From NCBI GenBank assembly GCA_003864495.1, contig ML133460.1, positions 62,001 through 126,000 of the forward strand: a DNA stretch of 64,000 nt, in the 5' to 3' direction. The notes under the pieces are model-generated. The model did not search any database and was not told where the DNA came from. It saw nothing but the letters and a program-made list of their open reading frames with translations. Both the position numbers and the translations under genes were made by a program. Shown in pieces: positions 13,792 to 25,700 of the stretch (position 1 is the stretch's first letter; each line of letters opens with the position of its first letter). The DNA comes from Nemopilema nomurai (taxonomy: Eukaryota; Cnidaria; Scyphozoa; Rhizostomeae; Rhizostomatidae).

Positions 13792-16700
13792 TTACATCGG
13801 TCCAAGAGTGAGGAAGTCGAAGCAGACTTCACAAACCCGGACTGGTTTCGTAAGTTCATACTTGAGGATTGGCATCTGCTTGTTGCAGCACTTGGCGCAA
13901 AGCAGTCGCCCACAATGTCGGCTGAGAAAGAAAACATAGAATGATTAAACGAACAGTAAGTCTCATAGAAATGGGCCACATATGTCGTTATTTTTTTGAA
14001 ATTTAAATGTCTACTTTTCAAGTTGCGTTTTCCTTGACAAATATTGAGAGGAAACTGCACATAGATTGAGGCGAAACTACATAAAGGACACGAAAGGACA
14101 ATGATTGATTTGAGCCGCAGGAAAAATGGAAGGCAAAGAAATATCCCTGGAGAAAGGCAAGATAGCTGGAGCAAGAACAATGGGAATTGCAGTTTTCGCC
14201 ACTAGCTGACAATGAAAATGTCAAAAATAATATCATTCTCATTCTCTTTAAGCAGAAAATATTGATATAAGACCTGCTGTGAAGTTTGTTAAAAGGAGCG
14301 CAAAGAACGAAACAAAATTGCTAATACTAACATAAAAAAAATATTTTCTCAACAAAAAGCTTGTCAATATTTGAATCTGCTTTCAAACAAGACCTGATAT
14401 TATGAAGTTTTGATGAGAAGACCAGGCTTAATAAACACGGAATTTCCCAATTGGATTAAGCAAACTACCGCAATGTTAAAAACAACAAATATCACGATAA
14501 ACCATAAAAAAATTCACACATTGTTCCTTAAAATCAAGTTGTGCATTATTATCCCAACACTGAAATAAAATATTTCCATGCAAGAAAGATAATCAGCAAA
14601 AAGCCAGATTAACTCATTTCTGGGTCACACAAAAAAGCTAAAAACAAGGCAGCAATGTCGACAGTGAAATACTGGAACATCGAAATGAATCACTCAAAAG
14701 AGGCTAACCCTCAAAGTACATTGAAAGGCTTTGAAACCGATAGGAGGCCGTAAGCCTTAAAAAGCACCCGGGAGACTACTGAAAGAGATCCGGCCATTTG
14801 TTTAGAAAGAAACGGAAAATTCTTCAGTAATCTTGACGTCTATTTATAGATAGAGGGATACTTAAAATACCAAAGTAACGATGAAAGACGTTCAAAGGTC
14901 AAACCAAAGAAGACAATGTTGAACGACAATGTCAAAATCGGAATTTCTTCGTCGACAGCAGATGATTAGTAGTCAACTTTTAAGAGTTGGCCAGTCCATT
15001 TGGACATAACCAGGACCAGGTCATAACTTGATCAGGCAATGGATTCATTGGGCTCGTGAGAACACGTGAAGATCACTGAGCAATGAAGCTGTAAATTTGC
15101 TGCGCATGGAAGGACAACATCTGCCCAATTGAGAAATGAGGATGATAAAAAAGCCTTGAATATAGCAAATTGCTCAAGTCATTTTACATGAATAAACATT
15201 CTTAAAAACTATCCCAGACTTCTGCAGCATGCATCGCAGACTGTAATTGCGCAACAGAAGAACAAAGTACTCTAATTTCTTCCAGTGGTAATGGAAACAG
15301 ACTGTTCAAACGACCACCATTGCTTAATGTACTAATGCCATTTGTGCTTCTGGGCTCACCTCAATTTTGCAAACCCTCTATAAAACACTTTGATTGAATA
15401 TTCACTATAAATGTTTTTCAAATAAAGTTGGAAGCGTCCTTTCAAGTTCAATTCCCAAAAACATGTAAATAGCCTAATAATGTAAAATAAATAAAAAAAG
15501 AGGCGAGATTTTTGGAAACGGGCCTGACTAAACCGGGCCTGACTAAACCGGGCCTGACTAAACCTGGCCTAGGGTCAAATCAAATTTTCCACAAAACTGA
15601 GCAAATTTAGATGTGCTGGTTGGACTTTCGTGAAATGCACACGATTCAAGTCCCCCCTATGGATTATTTCATATCAGTCCAGTCAAGGTACACTCCAAGA
15701 AATTCGTTGATCCAAGGCTTCCACCGTTTAATTCTCCTAAAATGGCGCATGAATAAAAAAGAAAGTGCCCCACCATTAAAGTTCTTTCGGGCCGCGTAAA
15801 AGCCGTCGCGTTTTCGATTAAAACAGCATTTTTTAAAATAGACAGTGACAACCTTTTTTCTTTGTAAACCTGTCAAAGAAATGAGTTTAATATTGAGTCA
15901 AAATTTAGAATGAGTCTGGAATTTTTTAGATGCACAAAGATGTAGTTTCTAGGAGAAATGCTAGAATTTCAAACCCTATAAGAAGAGGCTTATGGGTGTG
16001 AGCGCTAAAAATCACTTGAAAGTAAAAATTACATGTTATTAGTTAATTAATATTGAAATTTCTGATTCACAATAGAAGCGGCTTTTTCATCCTTTAGTAG
16101 GTAAGACGTAACCGAAGGCTCGGTTGTTGCTTGGCAGGTAGTGGACAACTGCGCATGGCTGATAAGCCCAGAGAAGGTACAGGGTTTAGGCACTTTGTCA
16201 ATCCCCGAAAATTCCCTTCCCACGTCCCATTGAACTACATCAGCGCACGAGCATTTGCATGTACCACATTTATCCATCACCAAAATCTCTACTGACGGTG
16301 CTTTTCGATTTATCGAAGTCGATTTTTCAACATGATTTTTCAACATGATTGCTACAATAGTGTGCACTGATGTAAGGACCTCGATTTATCAAAGATTGAT
16401 TATGTTTATCAAAGACTTAATTACTGTCAATAATTGATTATGTTTTGCTGTGCTCTCTATCTTTAACTGGGCATGCTAGTTTGTAGCGCACTTTTACCTA
16501 ATTATTATTAGGTTTTTTTGTTTCATCCAAGTTTTTGATTCAACATTAACTTTTCACGAAATAATGTCTTTTGCCAGCTCCATAAATGTATACTGAACAA
16601 GTGTGGGTGGAGATACCAGTCATATCAGTCAGAAAGAGGGCCTAGGCATCCCACCGCGACAGGGTCAACACCTGAAAGTCGGGTACTTATGGCAGAACCC

Positions 16701-19700
16701 GGACCCAGTGCATATAAACCCGGTTTTGCCGGTTCAGGTAAATCAGTTGCTGTGCATTCATACTGCCAATCTGGACCCATGTTTTCCGGACCCATCTACC
16801 AAACACTCATTACCGATTTCAGTTTACCAAGCATAGGCCGATTTGCTATATCCACAGTTCAAAATCAGAGTCAATAAAAATACCTTTTTAGGCTATTTTG
16901 GCTACAATGAACTCTTTTACTAACTTCAAAACGACTATCTAAAATTTCACAAAGATGAAAGGCAGGAAGAAGCTACAGAAATTATCCTTAAGCTAATGCA
17001 ACTAATTGGTGGTGGGAGTAGCCCGGAGTTAAAATTGAAATAAAGGAAAGCTGAAAGGAAACTCACCAATGATGCTTTCTCGTGGTGACATTGAACTTGA
17101 CTCCGCACTCGTGGCAGTTAGGCCCATCGAGCCAAGCCGGCTCTGCATTCAAAAGATCTGCGCAAATAGATGGGAGGTTCAGTCAAATATCGTCTTGACA
17201 CTTGTTATTACAAGCAGTTGCAATGTTAAATGCAGAAATAGACAATAAAAATGTACTAATCATTAGATATAAAGTTAAAAAGCTAATTAATAATGTCTTT
17301 AAGTTAGTTATATCATTCTTTTTCAAAGTTGCATTTGTTACAAAGTTGTATTAGTTAAAAAATTGTTTGACTGTCAACAATAGATGCTGAAAAGAAGAAA
17401 CTACACAAATACGTTCAAAAGAACTTTTGAGGAAAACAATGAGGCTGTTAAGGATGTTTAACAAACGAAATATCTGCTATACCTAGAAGTCTAAAGAGTA
17501 ACTTCTTTGTTGCAACTGGCGCATTGAACAGTGAAATTCCTTCTTTGTTGATAATACCCAGCCTTGCCCCAGCTCTCATCAGAGCACAGCATAGTCCAAC
17601 TGCACCACTTGCATATGCCAGAAAAAGAGCTAAAAGATCATAAGTCAAAAGATCAGCACAGCAGAGGATGGGTCAAAGTTCAAAAGAAGGTCATATTGCA
17701 CTACGAAAGGTCTTTAGTCAGAAGATCAACATAGCAGAGGATGGATCAAAGTTCAAAAGAAGGTGTTGTTGCACTACGAAAGGTCTTTATTTGCAACAGT
17801 TGTCTAGTGGGTGGGTTCATATCAGGGATGAAGCAGTGCTTACTTTCCTGCACTTCAGAACTCGTGATTACAAGATGCAGTTTACAGAGAGAGAAAAATT
17901 AACAAGAAGATTGAGGAAGCCCTAAAAAATGACGTCTGACTCCAATCCACATAATCACCTGCTTCTAACAAATGAATGAGTCCAGAGCATCCTCATCCTT
18001 TCGAGTCGTAGGCGGTTTGCTTGTCGGTCGGTAAGATTATAAGAAGCTGGTGTTTGCCCAAAACTTCTAACTTGAAGAACCTCAACATGTAGGCTGTTCC
18101 TCATTTCATTCCAAAGGAAACGCACTCACCTGTGTTATCGTCGGAATCTAAAGCGTTGATGTTCATGTCCGGACGGTTCTGTCGGAAGACTTCGAATATG
18201 GCCGCCGCATTCTCTTTGTTGTATATAGCTAAGCAATGGAGGGAGTTCTGGCCTCTAAGAGAAAATCAACAGAAATGCAACTTGCTCTACAATGTACAAT
18301 GAAACTTTAAGTGTATCATGAATTGCAACGAAAGCAAAGGAGAACTTAATTCAGGACAGGGGATGCTTAGAATTTTGAATTGAAAAATGAATTGGCGGAA
18401 TTGAAAATATATAAATGCAAAATTAGAAATTTGTCTGTTGATATTTCCGTATTACAGTGCTCAATATATTTGCACATAGAGCTAATATAGCATAGAGTTG
18501 GAGAAAATAAAACTCCATGTTTTATCTCTACAAGCCTGTTTCGTGAATTGCTCACTCTCCAGGAGATGTTGATACACTGAGATATCCCTCGTATATATAT
18601 ATATATACAGAGAGATACGAAACAGGCTTGTAGAGACAAAACATGTAGTTTTATTTTCTCCAACTCTATGCTATAAATATACAATTATATATATATATAC
18701 ATTGGTAAAATTAATTATTACTAAAAATAAAAATTAATAAACAACAGTCAGTAATTGAATTAAAGCTGACAAAGAGCAATTAGAAACACGTCTCAATCAG
18801 GTTGAAAAGAAAAACCAGGAGAAAAAACTGCTTTTTACAAAAAAATATTGTTAGTAACTTTTATGATCGTTGCCACATAATTTTGTGGCAAATGGTACGG
18901 TAATGCGTGTGACGATAATCTTAAATGTTTCACGTTAGTTCTTAAAAAGGCATTCTTGATGATTAAATTATAACAAATACATCTCTAAGCGAGAAAATTC
19001 AACAAAGGAAGAAACGGGACTTGAAAATCTTTTGAATGTTTGTTTGTATACTCTTTTGGAAGTACAAAAAAGCATACATACAATATATATAATATAATAT
19101 ATGTCTGATAAGAGCTGCTCACAAAGGTGTCCTACCTTCCATTTTGAGCTTCTGAATTGACATTCGACTCTGACAAAAGAACTCTGATTGCATTCAAGTT
19201 TCCATTTTGACAAGCCAAGTGTAATGCTGTAGCAAAATAAGATAAAAAGTAGGATATACATAATTCCAGAAAAAAGCCGCATCAGTGCACCACAAGTGTT
19301 CTTAGGTTGAGCCATTACCGCTACAAGAGGCTTATTCAAAATGACCACTGTGCCCTCTTTTGGACAATAAATGGCTATTTTACTGGGAAAACACATTGAT
19401 AGGCAAGAATGTCAACATCGATTCACTCCTTCGAAAAGTGCCCAGCAAAAACGTTTCCACAGGTTCGGATGCTGGTAGAAGTTTCAATTTGAGATTTATT
19501 CTCTACTTCTTTACTTCTGTCAATAAAGTTCGTGCAACAAACATTATTTCTCTAATCTGTTCAACAGTTCGATGGCTCAGAACCAAACCAATATAAATAG
19601 CTCATGGCCCGGGCTAAAGAAACAGACATGAATTTCTGATAAGATATTTTTGCTAAACCAGCACATTTGTACTTAAGTTACTTTAAAGTTGTGAATAAAT

Positions 19701-22700
19701 CGACGAGACATTCTTCCTGCATATTCATTGTTCGTGTTTTAACTATTTTGGAAAGATCCAGTGAGGACAAAACCACAAGAAGCAGCTTTTTACCATTGTT
19801 TCCAGAGCTATCCATTAAATTCGGATCAGCTCCTCCTTGAAGCAAAACACTTATAAGCGTGGCCTTGTCTTCGATCGCAGCGACGTGAATAGGCGTTCTC
19901 CGACTCTTGTCCGTAGCGTTGATGCTGGCACCGGCCCAAATCTAAAATCAGAATCACAAGAGCTAGCTTGTAAGTAAAAGGTTTCGGGAGCAGACATTAG
20001 AACCCTTTTCACGTGGAAGTCGTTAAATCAAGCAGAATTTTCTGATTATCAATCATTTCAAAATAGCTTTGCAAAGGAGACGTGCGTGTGATGCGTTGAT
20101 CATTGGTCACCTTCAAATGATACCTGATGATTCCAAATGATTCACTAAAACACTAAATGAAAATGAGTTACTGGTCTCATTAACATCGTAATTCACGTCC
20201 AAACATGTTGCTGCTTGGGAAAGTTCTCCTTTAAAACCACCGATTATTACAAGACATCGTCAGCTTAGCACTAAAAGCACGGGCCTTGAATCAATGGCCT
20301 AAAAGATATGATGATAAATGCACAGTTCTCGACTCAAAGGGTTGGAAGTCCTTGCGAGGCTGCTCGAGATACAAAAGGATGAGTACCTTCAAACAAAAGA
20401 GGAAACGGATGATGATGTGGCAACGGGCTTACCAAATGCCTGACGATAACTTCACTGCCACTCGGCACAGCCAGATGCAGAGGCGTCCGTAACGAGCCGT
20501 CTTGGATGGCAGAGCTGACGTCCACTTCGATGCTAATGAGGAACAGAACTCCGTCGACATCTGAGTTGAGTATTGCGGTGTGAAGATAATTGCGGCCTCT
20601 ACTGTCGAACTAAAAAAAACGTTCTAGTGTTTTTAATGACGGCAAACATTATGAAGGCATTTTGATCCAGCACTCCTACAAGACTCAAGGATTGGGATGT
20701 TGATGTTGAACCGAGATGCTGAAGTATGCCACACAGTACCAGGTTGAGGGCATTTTGATCCAGCACTCCTACAAGACTCAAGGATTGGGATGTTATGTTG
20801 AACCGAGATGCTGAAGTATGCCACACAGTGCCCGGTTTGGGTGCACATAGGCCAATTTGGAATGCGATAAAAAAGAGTAATGGAGAACCCCCAAGTTTTT
20901 ACCAACATTGTTTGTACAATCCCGCCACGAAAATTAAGCAACTCAACTAGAATTTGACTCTACTCGCGTTGAGCAAAGATCTAAAACTAGCTATACTCAA
21001 AAGCGAAGACTGGTTAATTTCATTTTAATGAACACCAACCACCCAGAGTGGTGCCAACTGCAAACTCAGGTTCATTCGAATACAAAACTAAGAAAACACC
21101 ACGGGATCATTACAGCATTGCCTATAGAACAACGGCGACGATGCTGAAACAAACTGCAGAACACCAAGAATTTTGGCCTGCGTTAGACTATAAATGAGCA
21201 CTTGGATTTCACAAGGGACAGCAAACACACACCTGCTCCGCAGAGGACGGCTCACGGGACAATATGGCAGCAGCGGCTTCGTTGTCTTTGGCGTCCATGG
21301 CAACGGCAAATGCAGTCTGACCCGTTCTGTCCTTTAGCGTGAGATCAAGTTCCGGGTGGCTCAGTAGAAGTCGAGTCACAATTGGGTTGTGGCTTGTTAT
21401 CGCTATGTGCAGGGGCGTGCGTTGCTCTGAGTCCTGCAAAACGAAGCGATTTAAAAAATTCAGAACCCAATTTAGCAAATCAAGATGTTGTCTCGCTGTC
21501 GAAAATCTTGCCAAATGAAATAATTTTGGCCTTTAAACAGTGAAATAATGAATTGCGGAAAAGCTTCTGGCAATACCGGCTGGATATCTTTGCACCTAAG
21601 ACGTAAATGCAGGATTTTTTCCTTTCCTTTGCTTTCTTTCGTTTATCAACTTTTCATCGCCTTGCTTCTTTACCTTCTAGATTTTGTTCTTTATATTGCC
21701 ATACAGCGTTTCCATCTTATTATATTTCATAGCATTATTTTTAATATTTCTTTCATTATCTAACATGTCTTTTAATGCACATGATTCTTTTCAAGATTTT
21801 TTCTCGTGCAGACTTCTTGTCTATCTTTTTCATTGTTAAATATATTCTGTTGAAATTGAAAAGTTCAGGTCTGGTGAAGCAAAATCGAAGCCTTTAAACA
21901 GTTTCACATTTCGAGTTTATATTCAAGTTTATATTTTGAGTTTATATTTAATGCAAAACACTTCAGGGAGCAAATACAACTTGATCTGTAAGTATATATT
22001 AATAAATGATTAAGCATTTGAGGCAGACAGATGTTCGTTCGCAGCAATAGGCCGAACGAAAACGGCTTGGGATCCGGAAATCTGTCACGCATCTAAATAA
22101 CAGCGTAAGCTGGGCAAAAACACGAAATAAATGATGCCGACCTCATCTGAAAAGATGCGAACATAAATCAGAAAAAGCCAAACGAAATCTTTCCCGGTTG
22201 TCATTAATCATTAAAGCGGAGCACGGATGAAACGCCCACTTGAATCAATATATTATGAAAGCTAATCTACTATAAGGAAAACGTTTGTGACAAAGCAATC
22301 CCAAATAAAAATTAAAAGCCCTACAGGTTGGACACAAGATACAGCAGCTAGAGATCTCACTATTGGTGTCGAAAGCCTAAGTATTGTTGAGGGTGCCTCT
22401 CCTAGCACACGTTTTTCATAGGTGCGTTCTCTTGGGGTAGGATACAAATTGAAGGTGTCATGGTTGTCAAGATCACAAACTGGGATAAACATTGGAGTGC
22501 AATCTGAATCCGTTTTGCGTAAAACTAAATAGATTTTGAAGCGAGGTTTCAGAAATGTTGAAAACTCTGGTTTTTCACATCGTAACGGAGCACCACAGAC
22601 AACAGAACAGATTAGCCCCGTGCAATAAGAACACGACAACCAGTAGTAAAGAAGTCAGAGAGACCTATTACCGATAGAAAGAAAGAAATTAGAGACACCT

Positions 22701-25700
22701 ATTACCGATAGAAAAGGAGAAGTTAGAGAGCAGTTTGCACCGTCTGTGGTAACGAAACGTTGTGAATCATAAACGAATTGGCAAGTCAAAAAAGCATATA
22801 ACGCCCTTGCGTATTTGCGCAGAGAGACGCATGTTGCAGGGTTTAATATCCCGAAGCAGAAAGAATGGAGAAAGCACTGCAAAGAGTCTGCGGCAGTTTT
22901 AAAAAAGAATCAGAAATGATGTCATCAAGAGTGCGAACTCACTTGCCAGTTGATAGAATACAACCTAGCACCCAAAAACTAAAGGCCCTTTAAATTATCA
23001 AATTACGGCGTAACAAATACACCTAGCATCCAAAAACTAATGGTCTTGTAGGTTGTAAAATAACGGCAAACAATATACAGCATGGCATCTAAAAATTCTG
23101 GCATCAGGACTGATTGCTCGTGCTGAACCCGAAGCACATATACTTCAAAACGAAGTGCGTTGTGGTGAGAAGGGTGCCACATGCATGTAGCCAACTGCGC
23201 AGTAACAAGGCAATTAAGCTAAAAGACACTTCACCTTGGGCGTAAAAAAATGAGAGGTACTGTCTTTTCATTTGTTCCCTTTGGCACCACTCGCTAATTA
23301 AAATGGTTCGTTCTACAAATGTCAAGATAATCGTGTGCAGCGAGTCGAGCAGTACACGAATAGGGTGTGATTTTTCACTTTATGTTATGATTCAAAATAC
23401 AGTCCGTCTATTTATGACATTTTATGTTATGTGTCACATGTCAATTTAAGACAAAAAATGCCATATTCACGCGGCGTGCATATTTGTTGCAAAAGACTAA
23501 ATCTCTACAGGCAGCGCGGTGATTTTCATACCGATGGAAAGGTAGCAATAAACAATTCAGGTCGAATAAACTAGTGGTTTCACTGAAAGCATGCAAGATG
23601 AAATGTAGCTGAGCCGCTTTGATTCCATTATAGTTGGGCCGCCTTACTTCATCCAAACTTGCAGGTTGACAAAAACGACATTTATAAATTTCATTTGGCT
23701 CCAGCACATTTCAATTCAATTTTTGCAAAGCAGACTAGAACCTGCATTGCAAGACGTCAGTTATTAAAACACCTTATTCCTTTAACTTTCAACTAGCAAC
23801 ACAAAAGGTTGGTACAGTCAGAGATCCTGTAGCGCTACACAGTTAAAAACATTAAAAGTCGCGTCAACCAATCGCTAGAGAGAAATTTCAGCTAGTCAAA
23901 CAAACATCAATACTACAACAAATAAAAAAACAGAGTTCAATGCTGGGTGGCTACTTCTTAACAAGCATAGGGTGAAGCATGGATTACCTGATTGCCTGAA
24001 GCATAGTTACCTGAGCATTGATCTTGACGCTGTTTTCAACGAGACACTGAACAACCTGATCTTGGCCTGCAGCACATGCTAAATGCAGCGGAGTTAATCC
24101 ATCGTAAGCCTCGACACCACCATAACCACCAGGACCTGGTTTTCTTGCACTGGAAACGAAATCAAGAGCGACTACAATAACTGACCTGCTCTGGAAGCCG
24201 CGCGGTCAGATGAGCCCTTCTTAAGGCTGAAAGAAGCTTTCGCCTAACTGCTTTTCACCTGGCAACCATATATGCTAAGCAGGAAATCAGAAATTGCACA
24301 ATAGAGGCTAACTATCGTTACAGTATCGATGCAGGTGATAATTTAATCTATCTGTCTGCTGATTTCTACTAAAAATCTGGTGAGTTTGAAATAAAGAGAG
24401 CAACTGTCTTTGCCACTATGCAATTTACAGAATCAATTATGAACTATTTGTGAAGGTAAGGTGAATCGTATCCAGCTCATTTAGAAGCAACATGAAATGC
24501 TAACGCAATATCAAACGTCCAGCTACGTAAACCTTTTTGGGAATAGAAAATTCTATCAATCGCAATATCGAGGGCCATTCTGTCGTAATTAAATAACGAT
24601 TCGTGTTGTTATTTTCATTTTCAGGGGATAAAAGCCCCATCATCTTATTATCCTTCCTCCCTAATAGTAGTTGATATGTGCTAAGTAAATCAAAATAATA
24701 ATCTTATAATAACTTACTATTCTACCTCATTTACAAAGGGTCAAGAATCAACTATCATCTGAGAAGCATTTGAGCGCCTTTTAGGCTTAAATCACAAAAC
24801 ACTTCAACTAAATACACAACATTTCTCTGTCAATCATAAGGTTCAAAAGATCGAAATAAAAAGTAAACTTCTCCCACCTATTGATTTCACAGCCATTTCT
24901 GACAAGGAAGCAAGCTGCCTCCTCATCAAGTTCATAAATCGCACGATGTAACAAGGACCACGTGCAGTTGTTAGTGCCAACGTTCCAGGAAGTTGTGTCG
25001 CAGCCGTTCTTTACCTGGTGCAAATAAAAACGATGGCTGATTAGCAGAAAAGAAGAAAAGAAGTCGATCCCTGAAACCTTTCACAAACAAAAACGTCTAC
25101 AAAATTTACAACACGAAAGACATGTTTTCTGCTGATGTTGCTACCAAATCCTCGCACGAATTCAGCGTCAGAATAAATATTGTTTACAGCTGGTATCACA
25201 ACTGAGAGAGACAACAGTATCGATTCGACCCTATGAAGCAGTGAAACAGAAGGATTTTTAGTTCAAGGTCAATGCCATTGTCAGAAACTTCCACGACTTG
25301 ACTCTCTTGTAAAGGATTTCACGATTGAAAATCCAAGTAAGACTTAAGGTCAGAAAAAGTGTCAAAGTGGCAAAATGTTGAGCCTTGAAGGACCAGGATA
25401 AGGGAGAAGGCCTTGGCGGTCAAAGCATGATAATAGAATAAGCTGCAACGTCCTTTGCAACATATTCTACGGATTTCCCTTATGCACCTCAGAGTGTAGC
25501 AGTTAAAAATGGGGCACCTTGAATGACAAGATATCAAAAACCTTAATCAAAAGTATTGCACGGGCAGAATACGGTGTCCTACCAAGGTAGCAGCTATGTC
25601 CATCTGGCGGCTTTTCAGCGCAATCCACAGCGGGGTGTTGCCATTCTCGTCACTGCTGTTTTGATCAGCACCTCGCTTGCACAGGGAGTCAACAACAGGC

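Noticed and set aside
16047..16367. 106-codon minus ORF in the last ANKFY1 intron
   Set aside because: The FYVE finger is complete by joining exons 25 and 26 directly, and the Cys-rich stretch (CGTCKCSC) does not match a FYVE or other finger pattern.
22262..22639. 125-codon minus ORF between ANKFY1 exons 18 and 19
   Set aside because: Adding it as an exon is not needed for phase; no ankyrin pattern or good splice sites; chance ORF or old repeat.
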